From positions 93,509,829-93,573,828 of the forward strand of contig CM055897.1 in NCBI GenBank assembly GCA_029582155.1: a stretch of DNA of 64,000 bases, in the 5' to 3' direction. The first letter of the stretch is position 1; each line of letters begins with the position of its first letter. The notes beneath the pieces were generated by a model, which did not search any database, was not told the origin of the DNA, and saw only the letters and a program-made list of their open reading frames with translations. The DNA is from Panopea generosa. Taxonomy: Eukaryota > Mollusca > Bivalvia > Adapedonta > Hiatellidae. This document shows, piece after piece, positions 1 through 12,175 of the stretch. The position numbers and the translations under genes were made by a program.

Positions 1-965
1 AAAGGGCCATAACTCTGTGAAAAATTATCGAACCGGAACATAAAGACAGTATGCGCATCTGCACTTGGTAATGATGCATCCCAGCAAGTTTCATAAAACT
101 CCAACATGGGATTGTAGAAAAATAGCGCGGACAAGAATTTGGTCACAAACAGAATTAAAGGGCCACAACTCCGTGAAAAATCATCAAACGGGAACAGAAA
201 GACAGTATGTGCATCTGCACTTGGTAATGATGCATCCTAGCAAGTTGCATAAAATTCCAACCTGAGGTTGTAGAGAAATAGCCCGGACAAGAATTTGGTC
301 TTAAATATAATCAAAGGGCCATAACACTGTGAAAATTCATCCAACTGTAACACAAAGACAGTATGCGCATCTGCACTTGGTAATGATACATCCTACCAAG
401 TTTCATAAAATTCCAACCAAAGGTTGTAAAGAAATAGCCTGGACAAGAATTTGGTCATAAATAGAATCAAAGGGCCATAACTCAGTGAAAAATCACCGAA
501 TGGGAACACAAAGACAGTATGCGCATCTGCACTTGGTAATTATGCATTCAAGCAAGTTTCATAAAATTCCAACCTGAGGTAGACAGACAAGAATTTGGTC
601 ACAGACTTAATACAAGGGCCATAACTCAAAACAAATCATCAAACCGGAACACAAAGACAATATGCGCATCTCCACATGGTAGTGATGCATCCTAGCAAGT
701 TTTACCAAATTCCAACATTGGGTTGTAGAGAAATAGCGCAGAAAAGAATTTGGCCAGACAGAACCAAAGGGCCATAACTCCGGGAAAAATCATCGAACCG
801 AAACACAAAGACAATATGCGCATCTGCACTTGGTAGTGATACATCCTAGCAAGTTTCATAAAATTCCAACATGGCGTTGTAGAGAAAAAGCCCAGACAAG
901 AACTAGTGGACACACAGACAAACGGACGAACGCACGAAGCGGCGACTATACGCTTCCCCCCTTTG
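1..965. repeat. About 150-bp tandem repeat (gggccataactc type), cut by window start
   Basis: About six diverged units, each with gggccataactc, acacaaagacagtatgcgca, tcctagcaagtttcataaaa and tagagaaatagcc. The array ends with acagacaaacggacgaacgc and gaggg agcataata, a tail typical of a dispersed mollusc element. Short ORFs inside it are repeat artefacts. Confidence 0.85.
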
Positions 966-1344
966 AGGGAGCATAATAAACCATTAGTCATGCATTTAAC
1001 AAATCTGGTAGGAGAATATGAGCCTTGCTTCGTTTAAAATAGCTAAATCCTAGCAATTGTAGTTTTACAGATTTTTAATGAGCTTCCTTATATAGGTGTG
1101 TTTGACCCTAGGGTCAGGATTTGAGCCAACTTAGAAAGAATTGAGTTAAGAACCTTAAGCATGGGAAAAGCATTGACTTTCAGAGAAGGCACAGTATGAA
1201 TTGTTGATGGACAATCAATGGAGAGCTATTATGATATCTCATTTGAGTTTTCGCTTAGGTGAGCTAAAAACACCATAAACAAAACCAAAACTCAGCATCA
1301 AAACATTACTGTTATAAACTTATAAGGGTTATCAAAAAAGAAGT

Positions 1345-1500
1345 TTTTTCCCCCAGACTCAACCCGATGACCTCTCAAAAATACACTCTGTACTGGTTTC
1401 ATCCAGGAAATGGATTCGACAGCAATTTAAACCATATACTCCGAATTTTTTTTTCACAAATAGGTCGAAGTGAATTAGTGATTCAAGCAATGTTCTATAA
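1345..1500 (+). repeat. SINE family A, 3' part
   Basis: gatgacctctcaaaaataca, tactggtttcatccaggaaa, tggattcgacagcaattt align to the tail of the copy at 3572; the tRNA-like head is lost. Confidence 0.6.
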
Positions 1501-2117
1501 GCTACACAGTATACAAAAATGGCAATACCTTTATTGAAAGAGCATATAAATGGTTCAACATCACATGGTTAGGTTCTGGTAACAACGTTGGCTCACACTG
1601 AAATACACAAAATAGTCATGCAACAATTATCAACAATTATCAAGTCATACACCAATTAACTTCACATTTAATTTTGTACTTGGATTCTGCTGTAAAATGA
1701 TTTCATTTTAAGTTTGCAATATATGTGACTATTTTTCAATACTATTTTTTCAGCAAATGTCACTTTTATACACATGATTGATATCAAGGCAGCTTAAAAC
1801 CTTCAAACAATTTTTTTAGTGAATGATGACATAAAAATTAAACATAATTATTCCAGACTTATATCTAAATGAATATGAAAATATTTTTCTTAATCACTGC
1901 ACAAACTCAAATTCTAAACATCAGCAGCGAAAGACAACAATAGTCAAATGTTCAATGTTACATGTCTTGAAATACAAAAGTGAGAAAGTTACCCTTTGAT
2001 GTTCACATAACTCATGATGGAATGGATCAGACACATAATGGAGTAATGTAACTGTTCTGTCGACATGTTGGATTAGCTATAAAAGCAGGTGTTTTTTTTT
2101 AATTAACATATATCACT

Positions 2118-2640
2118 TTGTCTTTATTCTGTATGACCTGGAGTAAGTGAGGAGGTATGACAACTTACGTGTGCCGGTGTGTCTTAATTCAGTATGACCT
2201 GGAGTAAGTGAGGAGGTATGACAACTTATGTGTGCCGGTGCGTCTTTATTCAGTATGACCTGGAGTAAGTGAGGAGGTATGACAACTTAAGTGTGCTGGT
2301 GTGTCTTTATTCAGTATGACCTGGAGTAAGTGAGGAGATATGACAACTTACGTGTGCCGATGTGTCTTATTCAGTATGACCTGAAGTAAGTGAGGAGGTA
2401 TGACAACTTACGTGTGCCGATGTGTCTTATTCAGTATGACCTGGAGTAAGTGAGGAGGTATGACAACTTTCCTGTGCTGGTGTGTCTTTATTCAGTATGA
2501 CCTGGAGTAAGTGAGGAGGTATGACAACTTACGTGTGCCAGTGTGTCTTTATTCAGTATGACCTGGAGTAAGGGAGGAGGTATGACAACTTACGTGTGCC
2601 GGTGTGTCTTTATTCAGTATGACCTGGAGCAAGTGAGGAG
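2118..2640. repeat. 60-bp minisatellite made from PRKAB exon 5 end plus splice donor
   Basis: Eight full units of 60-61 bp and a partial ninth, which is the exon itself. Read on the minus strand, each unit is ctcctcacttactccaggtc, atactgaataaagacacacc, ggcacacgtaagttgtcat: codons for LLQVILNKDTPAH followed by GTAAGT. Five of eight copies keep the exact GTAAGT donor; three have lost it. Copies carry drift inside the codons (one has an in-frame stop), so only the exon copy is coding. Confidence 0.9.
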
Positions 2641-2733
2641 GTAGTATAGGAGGCCCACTCTGCTTCTCACCCGGTTTTCTAGTTGGGATGTCTTGTGCAT
2701 AATCGCCAGGTGGGGACCCAGACATCTCTGTAT
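2594..2733 (-). CDS. PRKAB: PRKAB exon 5 (start of alpha/gamma-binding domain)
   Basis: The acceptor ends atttcag; two bases then 46 codons encode TEMSGSPPGDYAQDIPTRKP then GEKQSGPPILPPHLLQ and VILNKDTPAH, ending before GTAAGT at 2593. SGSPPG and PPILPPHLLQVILNKDT are hallmark AMPK beta motifs of the C-terminal subunit-interaction domain. Human proteins continue after NKDT with three residues and then CDPALLPEP, which fits the exon ending here. The last about 47 nt of the exon and its donor are the first copy of the 60-bp tandem array that fills the adjoining intron. Confidence 0.95.
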
Positions 2734-3175
2734 CTGAAATTATTACAATACAAATCTTATACTTCATTTTAAAGAGACACAAGGCAATTTAAATAAATTT
2801 TCACTCAACTCTATTTCGGAAAACTGAAGTATCTACATAGTGCAAATATGTGTAAAAAAACACCAGTATGCCGTAGGCGTGCAGACCTACATACTGTTTC
2901 TATTTTAGAAAAAGACAACTCCTACCTGTTAATAGTTGAAAGGCATTGAATTCCATCGATTCATTATCATATATATGAGTGTCACATGTTTTATTTTCAT
3001 CTGCTTTTATTTGTATGATAGAAAAACTAGTATAAGTAAATATCAATTTTTTATTTTTAACTGTCACTTGACCCCACTAGTTTTATTAAGATGTTAATAA
3101 TTTCTTACAAATGAAGTTCCAGACAGAAACACTTGGAGGTTTACAATTTCACATGGTCATATGTCAATAGGTAAT

Positions 3176-3260
3176 AGGAGGCGGTAGTGTAATGGATAGA
3201 GTGTTGGCCACTCACACCAGAGGTTGTAGGTTCGATCCCCACATTTCCTAACTATGAAAG
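3176..3260 (+). repeat. SINE family A, head only
   Basis: ggaggcggtagtgtaatgga..gagtgttggcc and gaggttgtaggttcgatccc keep both polymerase III box regions; the tail is missing. Confidence 0.7.
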
Positions 3261-3571
3261 GGAAGGAGCTCAATAAGCATTTTGCTTTCATTCCAATCTA
3301 ATATTTGTTGTTATTGTATAAACATGCATACATTATAAATATCATGAATAAATTGTTTATACTAACTAAGAAAGGGACCATAATTCTGCTATTTCACTTG
3401 TGTGAAGTTTCATTTATGTACAGTTACTGGTAGTAGTTAATGAATTATGGGTTTGCTATAAAAAAAAAAAATAACCAAATCAGATGGCCTGAGGACACTA
3501 CTGGCCAGATGTTTTTGGAGGGAGAGGGGTGGGGGAACAAGAATCTCGCACAAAGTAACCTTAACATATTA

Positions 3572-3780
3572 AGTGGGGCGGTAGTGCAGTGGATATATAG
3601 AGTGTTGACCGCTAGCTCTAGAGGTTCCAGGTTCGATCCAAGCTCAACCACATGGCCTCTCAAAAACAACATTCAGTACTGTTTCTACCCAGGAAGTGGA
3701 CTCGATAGCAGTTCATATAAGCTCTGAGCTTTCTTTGCAATCAAGCCAAAATAAATTAGTATCAAAGAACAAAACATAGC
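3572..3780 (+). repeat. tRNA-derived SINE, family A, near full length
   Basis: ggcggtagtgcagtggata (A-box region), gaggttccaggttcgatcc (B box), then ttctacccaggaagtggact, cgatagcagttcatataagc, tctgagctttctttgcaatc. Other copies in the window: 3176-3260, 1345-1500 and 5574-5706 (minus). Confidence 0.8.
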
Positions 3781-4616
3781 AACAGTATTTGTACATAATA
3801 AAGATAATAATCATACAATAATGATTTAATTATAATTTTCTATCTCATGAATTTACTAGCACGATTTATTTTATTAAATACATGTATATATTGCAGATAC
3901 TTTTATAAAACACAATTTATATAGAACACAGAAATAAATGAAATAACTTACATATTGTTCCCTTTTTATAATCAATCCTATTCCAAACATCAGTTAGCCG
4001 TTCATTTCAGCTATGCCAGGGATGTGTATCCAGTTCTCATTAACATTTAAACTATGTCTGATTAAAGGATTATCATAGAACTGATAACACATTGTCTGTG
4101 CAACAAGAGGACATTAAATAACTAGAAATATCACTGAAGGTGATGAATACACCGAGATGGCACCCTGACAAAGTTATTGCACCCTTTTGCTGCCCACTTT
4201 GACAGTGAACCAATTAAAATATATGGATGAAAAATTTAAAGGGTAGCTTGCTTTTACGGTTAACCCTAGCCTTTTTCTGATGATACAATCAATTTTTACA
4301 ACATGTAGAACGTGAAAAAAATAGCAAGAATGGTAAAAAAAAGCCCTCTGTAGATGTCCCCATTTTGCTCTATATGTTCGAACTGAAAGTAAGTGAAGCA
4401 TGACAATTTTGACACATTTTACAACAACCACAAAACAGCCAAAGATTGCCTTTGTTCAAGTTATAAATTGCACCAGCTGCCTGCTGGAGTGGTTGATTAG
4501 CAGATGCCCGTACTATCAGAGTTACTGACCATTACTGACCACTGAATAAAGAAGGAAAGTTCTGTACCTTAAAATGAATGCATGTAATAGAGGGGTGGTG
4601 TCAAAATCGGAGCTGT

Positions 4617-4777
4617 GACCAGAGGTCATATTCACCAATCATTCTTAACACCTAATATAGGTCAAATAAACTCTCACAATTACTCCATCTGCCATGGTAA
4701 ACTTTGAACTTTCAAGCTCAAGTCTAAGAATATGCTCAAACGGTTGGTGAATGGTTGGTGAATATGACCCCTGGTTG
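4617..4777. mobile_element. Small inverted-repeat element in PRKAB intron 4
   Basis: accagaggtcatattcacca near 4619 is mirrored by tggtgaatatgacccctggt near 4757. Short elements of this form are usual MITE relics. It lies in the intron between exons 4 and 5. Confidence 0.55.
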
Positions 4778-5018
4778 TGAGGTATAATTCATTGTATTTC
4801 CAAGAGTGCAACAAGAATGGCAATTTTAAGCATTGGATTTTTGGTGTCTTTTGCAAATTGAATCGCCCCTGGGGGCAACTGGCCTAGTAGTTTTATGAAA
4901 AGTTCTACAAACAGAAGAAGACAGACAGATAATGAACACAGACGACAACCTTTACCTAGAAGAACTAAAAATGAAAACAAAAAAGTGCAAAATACCTTCA
5001 TGTCTAAATGCTACTTAC

Positions 5019-5139
5019 AATGTTTGTTTTTATTTGTTACGCTGACACTGTCTAATGCCAATGCCTCGAACACTTCAAAATCAGACTTTTTAACAGTCAC
5101 AACATTATTTAAGGTACCCAATGTGTTGTTTGTAGATGG
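5019..5139 (-). CDS. PRKAB: PRKAB exon 4 (linker between CBM and C-terminal domain)
   Basis: The acceptor ends tttcag before CCATCTACA. The exon encodes PSTNNTLGTLNNVVTVKKSD then FEVFEALALDSVSVTNKNKH plus one base, and ends before GTAAGTAG. LNNVVTVKKSDFEVFEAL corresponds to the human NNIIQVKKTDFEVFDAL segment. Two other GT sites lie a little upstream, but only GTAAGT at 5018 gives both a good donor and the phase that exon 5 needs (T plus AT makes Tyr). Confidence 0.92.
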
Positions 5140-5344
5140 CTGAAATGAGAAAAAAATTACATGCAGTACATGTAAAACAAAACACTTCATGTACAGAAAA
5201 CGTTTTTGTTTCTTTAAAATACTATGATTGTAATTATATATATACATGTATATATATATATGCATAACATTTTTTTGTTTTGTTTTCAAATGTCTTTCAA
5301 TACAACTTTCAACACATAACAATCATGTTACATATGGCCTTTCA

Positions 5345-5535
5345 GTTTTACTCGTGCAGGAAGACCACATATGTATATACATGAATCCGCGTAGCATCAC
5401 TGTCCTTCCGCAAATAAAAGGTCAACTTTCTCACATGAATGTTTGGACAGAGCTGGGCTTGAACCCACAACCGAAGCAGTGTGATGTAGGTTATAATGAG
5501 AAGGCACCTTAGATCAACCAGTCACCGAGGACTAT
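5345..5535 (-). repeat. SINE family B, minus strand
   Basis: Reverse complement gives ggtgactggttgatctaagg, tgccttctc, ggttgtgggttcaagcccag (B box), catgtgagaaagttgacctt, ttgcggaaggacagtgatgc. Confidence 0.7.
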
Positions 5536-5573
5536 AGATATATATATATATATATATATGTACAGTAGAAAAA

Positions 5574-5706
5574 TTAAGCTCAGAGCTTATATGAGCTGCT
5601 CTCGAGTCTGCTTCCTGGGTAGAACCAGCATTGAGTGTTGTTATTTGTGCGGCAGCGGATCAAGCCGGGGCTAGCGGCCAACACTCTATCCACTACCACC
5701 CAGCTA
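5574..5706 (-). repeat. SINE family A, minus strand
   Basis: Reverse complement of the family A body: gtggatagagtgttggccgc, tagccccggcttgatccgct, then cccaggaagcagactcgaga and gcagctcatataagctctga. Confidence 0.75.
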
Positions 5707-5955
5707 ACTTGTTTCATAATCAAAGTAAAATCAATTAAGTTTAAATGAAAATGAAGAATGTCAGACGACTGTGTCATCCTATCTATTCATGCAGTCAAAG
5801 GTGTGAACTAATTTCTACACATCATATCTATTTGCTTTAATTGGATGCCGCATGTTGCATTGATAAAGTCAATTAGATCATTAACACCAAACACTTGAAA
5901 AATGGTACTAAAAGCTTCCTCGCTGGGCACTAAGTGTTTAGAGGATAGTTCTCAG

Positions 5956-6678
5956 TCTGGTTGACCAAGTGTCAGTATAATGTGACTAGGTGGGGACTAT
6001 TGTCTCTGAAGTAGACACTGTCGACCCAGTGTCAGTGAAATGTGACTAGGTGGGGACTATTGTCTCTGAAGTAGATACTGTTGACCCAGTGTCAGTGTAA
6101 TGTGACTAGGTGGGGACTATTGTCTCTGAAGTAGACACTGTCGACCCAGTGTCAGTGTAATGTGACTAGGTGGGGACTATTGTCTCTGAAGTAGACACTG
6201 TTGAACCAGTGTCAGTATAATGTGGCAAGGTGGGGACTATTGTCTCTGAAGTAGACACTGATGACCCGGTGTCAGTATAATGTGACTAGGTGGGGACTAT
6301 TGTCTCTGAAGTAGACTGTTGACCCGGTGTCAGTATAATGTGACTAGGTGGGGACTATTGTCTCTGAAGTAGACACTGTTGACCCGGTGTCAGTGTAATG
6401 TGACTAGGTGGGGACTATTGTCTCTGAAGTAGACACTGTTGACCCAGTGTCAGTGTTATGTGACTAGGTGGAGACTATTGTCTCTGAAGTAGACTCTGTT
6501 GACCCAGTGTCAGTGTAATGTGACTAGGTGGGGACTATTGTCTCTGAAGTAGACACTGTTGACCCAGTGTCAGTATAATGTGGCTAGTTGGGGACTATTG
6601 TCTCTGAAGTAGACACTGTTGACCCGGTGTCAGTGTAATGTGACTAGGTGGGGACTATTGTCTCTGAAGTAGACACTT
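5956..6678. repeat. 60-bp minisatellite in PRKAB intron 3
   Basis: About 12 copies of a 60-bp unit (gacccagtgtcagtgtaatg, tgactaggtggggactattg, tctctgaagtagacactgtt) with few changes; one copy has a 3-bp loss. High identity points to recent expansion. Confidence 0.95.
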
Positions 6679-6911
6679 TGTTTTTATATTCAACTTGTTG
6701 CCTCCTGTGATCTGCAAGAGCTACAGTGGTCTTGTTCTTGCCATTACTCATTTAACACCCAGGAACCACAAAGGCACTGATAATTAACTGTAATTATGAA
6801 CTTACAAAAAATGATCAAATTGACATGATAATAATATTATATAATATTATATACTTAACAACCCTTAATGCGCACGTTTTTATATACTGAACATATGTTT
6901 TTATCCAAGAT

Positions 6912-7050
6912 CTGCTATCTTCAGTTACTTGCAGAAGGACGGTGGTTCTACTCAGTCTGTCACAGTCTGAGGTCTTCCTCCACCAGTAAAACTGCCATAT
7001 ATAACCTGAAATGTGCTAAAAATGGCATACACAAAAAAAAGAAAAAGATC
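6912..7050 (+). repeat. SINE family B, 3' part
   Basis: cagttacttgcagaaggacg, gtggttctactc, ctgaggtcttcctccaccag, taaaactgccatatataacc match the tail of the 11930 copy and end in an A-rich stretch. Confidence 0.75.
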
Positions 7051-7375
7051 TGCTATCATTTTATAGATTTATAAACCGCAGACTGCAATTAATTTGTTAA
7101 ATTTATGATTTAAAGTAATAAAGTGGAATAAAATTGAAAAACAAGGTAAGAAGATTTTTGATTCATGTCATATCTAGATTTGACACAACACTTATACTTG
7201 TGTTTTTAAAAGGCATTAAGTATAAGTAAAGGATACTTGATTTTTTTTTCTTTTACAGTTCAAAGGCACATTATTGTCGTATTGGGCTGTATAGACATCA
7301 TTTTATTTACTTATGTAATATGGACATTAATCATTTTACACATAATTATCTAAATGGCCAGACAGACAGATAAGG

Positions 7376-8545
7376 AAAGTTTGACCTTTGGGGAGGACCT
7401 TGATTTCAATCATACAGACTTGAAGTCAGGTTTTGCATGCCATCTAATTGAGGTGAATTTTGTGCTAAGTTATATGATTTAAGGCGTTATGGATCAGCCA
7501 CTCCAGTATACATGCCTATTTGACCTTTGGCCTTATAGTACAAGATTGACCTCATCCTATGTGACTGAAAATGGGAACTGCTTGCTTGTCTCAATGAGTT
7601 GAATATGTGTAGCAAATTATATCAAATTCTTTCAAGGGATGAAGTAGATATGGAGCAGATGCCAAATTATGCTTATTTGACCTTTAAGTATGAACTAACT
7701 TCTACTTCTTATACATGGTTAGAACCTGCATTCTGCATGTCTTCTCAATGAGATAAACATTTGTAAGTTATATAAAGTCCCTAAAGGCTTTAGAATGATT
7801 GATTGAATATTTAGCGTCATTTCATGCCATCAAGGACTAACAGACATCCAGTTAACGTAACCGCTGTTTCCTGGGATCCTGGAAGGTTACTCAAGCACAC
7901 CCCATCTCTGCAAGTAACTGATAACTTTCCCATTTGAATCAGCGGTCAGAGAAGAATGATAATGAGACGCAATGCCGTATATCAACCATCACAAAGACTG
8001 TGGCCGGGTGGGGATTCAAACTGACTGATAGTCAGACGCGCTAAGACTGAGCTAATCGGGCTTTAGGAGTAATTAAGTGGACACAGATATGTCTATATGA
8101 CCTTTAAGTATGACATTGACTTCAATCATACATGGCTGGAATCTAGATTCTGCATTTTTCTCATGAGGCAATCATTTGTTATAACAAATTCATTCAAGAG
8201 GTTTAGAAGATAAGGTGCAAACAAGGAATTAAGCCTATTTGACTTTTGACTGTTTAAGTAGGTTCTACATGTTGCTGTAATGAATTTTAAGACATGGAGT
8301 GGACACATAAGTGTACCTATTTAACCACTGACCTTTATATATGACCTTGACCTCAATCATACTTGGATAAAAGCTAGGTGTTCGATATGTCGCCTTAATG
8401 ATTTTTAAGAAGATATGGATAGACATATAAGTATGCCTTTTTGACCACCGATCTTTCAATATGACCTTGACCTTAGTCAATCAAGTTGCAGGTCTCTGCT
8501 GTCTCTATGAGGTGAACATTTACATTCCTTCAAGGGGTTTAGAAA
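7376..8545. repeat. Diverged about 150-bp repeat (tgacctttaagtatgac type), split by a SINE
   Basis: Units share tgacctt..gtatgaccttgac, tcaatcatacatgg, gattctgcatgtc, tcaatgagg..aacatttgt and ttcaaggggtttagaa. A SINE (7797-8066) interrupts them. They are related in style to the 'tgaccttgacc' arrays elsewhere in the window. Confidence 0.7.
7797..8066 (-). repeat. tRNA-derived SINE, family C
   Basis: Reverse complement begins gcccgattagctcagtctta (A box), gcgtctgactatcagtcagt, then the body to gaatattt/aaatattcaatcaatc at its end. It interrupts a tandem repeat. The copy at 17590 has a better-kept head. Confidence 0.8.
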
Positions 8546-9904
8546 ATATGAAGCAGCCTTGAAACATTATGGACAGAGGAGAGAAGGACAGAGACCATTC
8601 CTATATTACACGTCTGCAATATCAGATCAAACTGTTCAATATAATAATTTTTATATACATTTATATTTTTTCACACTAATACTTTTATGCGCAAACAGAC
8701 CAAGTGAAAAATTATTTCAAGAGTACATGTACTATAATTCTTATGGAAAATGAGATTTACTTTTCATTGTATTTATACATATACACAAGAATTCCGCGGA
8801 ATGATAGGTCTCGCCGTGTCCGCTTTGACCATTAATACACACATTGGAGAGAAAAAAAAAATTATATTCATGCAAGAGTTATCTAACTTGGTTAATGTAG
8901 TAGGTTTAATGACTAAGAAATATTGTAGGAAGTATTGTGTGAAGTTTCGATCAAATTGTCATTTAGTGATTTTTGAAATATGAACTTGATGGTAGTTGCA
9001 CACAAAACTTTAACCAGTATTTCTAGGTAAAACATTTATAAAAAAAAAAATATATATATATATATTTCTAAGTAAAACATAATATTAAAAACTTAACGTT
9101 GGAGATAAATGCAAAATTCAGCATCAAACAATGTCAATGGACCATGAAATGTAGGCCACACTCAGCATCTGCAGTATATAATGTGATGCTGGGTGTTAGT
9201 TGTAACTATGATCCAAGTATGAGTGTCCTAGCACTTGTACTTGTTGAGAAATAGTGTTAAAACGAAATCTTAACGTTGGAGCTAAATATAAATGTTTGAC
9301 GCCGCCACCGTTGACAGAAAAGCAACATCTTAATCTTGTCTCTCCTTCGTCACGGCGAGACAAAAACCAACAATAAAGGTAAAAATAATAAACTGCACAT
9401 TACTGCATTAGTAATTCAATATCATAACAACTGGAAAGTTTTTATTTACATTAAGCAACCAGTACCAGTTTTAAAACCACTCAATATTTGTTATTTATCA
9501 GCAAAACAGAGACCACATTAAAAAAACAAATACAAAACAAACACTATATAAAACCTAATAAAATGATATTAATAAATCAGACAGGCAAAACACATAGCAA
9601 ATTCATGCCAAGTATCATAGCCAAGTTTGACTGATACAAACTTTTTTGGGACCAATCCATTACATTGGGCTGGACCCTGTCAAAAGTACATAATTATTAA
9701 GTACATGGTTTAATGTCATTTGAATCACACTACATTTAGATAGATTTCTCTGTTTGTTTGTATAAGATTTTACATCTTTTTTCCCAGCTACATTTCAAAT
9801 GTATTTCAGTGATATAATGGCAGTGAGTGCCCCTATTGATTCTGCTTAATAACTAACCAGAATAAGACAAACTTTATCTTAAGTCACAGGTTACTTTCCC
9901 AATA
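8546..9904. other. PRKAB intron 3 sequence: nothing recognised
   Basis: AT-rich, with a short TA run. No exon, SINE or array could be supported. The same holds for 966-1344, 1501-2117, 2734-3175, 3781-4616, 7051-7375 and 12176-12699. Confidence 0.5.
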
Positions 9905-10035
9905 TTAAGGTAGGATAATCATGGTCGTAAAATAATAAAGTTCATGCCCATTTGTGAAGGAGTCTGGATGGAGATTTAAACTCACAACCCCTGGATTAAC
10001 AGTCAAATACAGTATGTTAGCTTGGCCCAGACTTC
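9905..10035 (-). repeat. tRNA-derived SINE remnant (family C-like)
   Basis: Reverse complement: tgggccaagctaacatactg, tatttgactgttaatccagg, ggttgtgagtttaaatctcc. Boxes are decayed. Confidence 0.5.
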
Positions 10036-10279
10036 ATTGATGGAAGAAAACCGGATGTTGGTGAATCTAATTAGAACCATTTTTCATGTGACTAGCAAAC
10101 TGGTACCAACAACTTCCAGTGTTGAGAGGAGAGGGATTTCAAGTTTCACCCTTAAAGTAACTTCACATTAATAGCAAATGATAGTTAATTGTTTACACTC
10201 TATATCTGCAAACACCAACCACTCCTGCATGATCTTTCCAGACAATTTAACCTTTCAGAAAATAAAATTTTACTGTAAG

Positions 10280-11885
10280 GAACATATGACTGTGAGACAA
10301 ACACTACAGAACAATACCAGAATATAGACTGTTCTTCTGTCATTTACAAAGAACATATGACTGAGAGACAAACACTACAGAACAATATCAGTATATAGAC
10401 TGTTCCTCTGTCACTTAGAAGGAACATATGACTGAGAGAGAAACACTACAGAACAATATCAGTATATAGACTGTTCTTCTGTCATTTAGAAGGAACATAT
10501 GACTGAGAGAGAAACGCTACAGAACAATATCAGAATAAAGACTGTTCTTCTGTCATTTAGAAGGAACATATGACTGAGAGAAAACGCTACAGAACAATAC
10601 CAGAATATAGACTGTTCCTCTGTCACTTAGAAGGAACATATGACTGAGAGAGAAACACTACAGAACAATATCAGTATATAGACTGTTCTTCTGTCATTTA
10701 GAAGGAACATATGACTGAGAGAGAAACACTACAGAACAATATCAGAATAAAGACTGTTCCTCTGTCACTTAGAAGGAACGTATGACTGAGAGACAAACAC
10801 TACAGAACAATATCAGTATATAGACTGTTCTTCTGTCATTTAGAAGGAACATATGACTGAGAGAGAAACGCTACAGAACAATATCAGAATAAAGACTGTT
10901 CTTCTGTCATTTAGAAGGAACATATGACTGAGAGAGAAACGCTACAGAACAATACCAGAATATAGACTGTTCCTCTGTCACTTAGAAGGAACATATGACT
11001 GAGAGAGAAACACTACAGAACAATATCAGTATATAGACTGTTCTTCTGTCATTTAGAAGGAACATATGACTGAGAGAGAAACGCTACAGAACAATATCAG
11101 AATAAAGACTGTTCTTCTGTCATTTAGAAGGAACATATGACTGAGAGAGAAACGCTACAGAACAATACCAGAATATAGACTGTTCCTCTGTCACTTAGAA
11201 GGAACATATGACTGAGAGAGAAACACTACAGAACAATATCAGTATATAGACTGTTCTTCTGTCATTTAGAAGGAACATATGACTGAGAGAGAAACGCTAC
11301 AGAACAATATCAGTATATAGACTGTTCTTCTGTCATTTAGAAGGAACATATGACTGAGAGAGAAACGCTACAGAACAATATCAGAATAAAGACTGTTCTT
11401 CTGTCATTTAGAAGGAACATATGACTGAGAGAGAAACGCTACAGAACAATATCAGAATAAAGACTGTTCTTCTGTCATTTAGAAGGAACATATGACTGAG
11501 AGAGAAACACTACAGAACAATATCAGTATATAGACTGTTCCTCTGTCACTTAGAAGGAACGAATGACTGAGAGAGTAACACTACAGAACAATATCAGTAT
11601 ATAGACTGTTCCTCTGTCACTTAGAAGGAACATATGACTGAGAGACAAACACTACAGAACAATATCAGTATATAGACTGTTCCTCTGTCACTTAGAAGGA
11701 ACGAATGACTGAGAGTGTAACACTACAGAACAATATCAGTATATAGACTGTTCCTCTGTCACTTAGAAGGAACGTATGACTGAGAGAGAAACACTACAGA
11801 ACAATATCAGAATACAGACTGTTCCTCTGTCACTTAGAAGGAGCATAATTATGACTGAGAAACAAACACTATAGAACAATATCAG
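10280..11885. repeat. 71-bp minisatellite with higher-order structure (PRKAB intron 3)
   Basis: About 22 copies of a 71-bp unit (gaacatatgactgagagaga, aacactacagaacaatatca, gtatatagactgttcttctg, tcatttagaag). Three variants differ at cac/cgc, cagtatatag/cagaataaag/ccagaatatag and cttctgtcattt/cctctgtcactt. Between about 10.8 and 11.3 kb they recur in fixed order as a 213-bp trimer. Confidence 0.95.
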
Positions 11886-11929
11886 GGTGTGGATTTAATT
11901 GCAACAGGCCATGCTATAGTTTTTGTTTT

Positions 11930-12175
11930 ATTACCCAGCAGGTCCTTCGTGGCTGCGAAGTCTAAGGCACCATCTCAAAATCACTAACCTCTCACCGCTA
12001 AGGTTGTAGGTTCAAGTCCCGCTCGCTCCAAAAACTTAATGTGAGAAAGTTTCCAGTTACTTGCAGAAGGACAGTGGTTCTACTCAAGTCTGAGGTCTTC
12101 CTCCACCAGTAAAACTTGCTATGCCATATATAACCTAAAATGTAATGAAAAAAAGCATAAAACCCCATTCAAAAA
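11930..12175 (+). repeat. tRNA-derived SINE, family B
   Basis: gtccttcgtggctgcgaagt, ctaaggcacc.., aaggttgtaggttcaagtcc (B box), ttaatgtgagaaagtttcca, gttacttgcagaaggacagt, ggttctactcaagtctgagg, tcttcctccaccagtaaaac, atatataacctaaaatgt. It lies 0.5 kb from the 108-bp array built from the same family. Confidence 0.8.

Noticed and set aside
1-2117. Last PRKAB exon (CDPALLPEP...YKPI)
   Set aside because: I scanned the minus strand for the conserved end and found no match; it must lie beyond the window.
10280-11885. Steroid-receptor response elements (agaaca/tgttct)
   Set aside because: The half-sites are 16 nt apart rather than 3, so they do not form a receptor element; kept only as a hairpin note.
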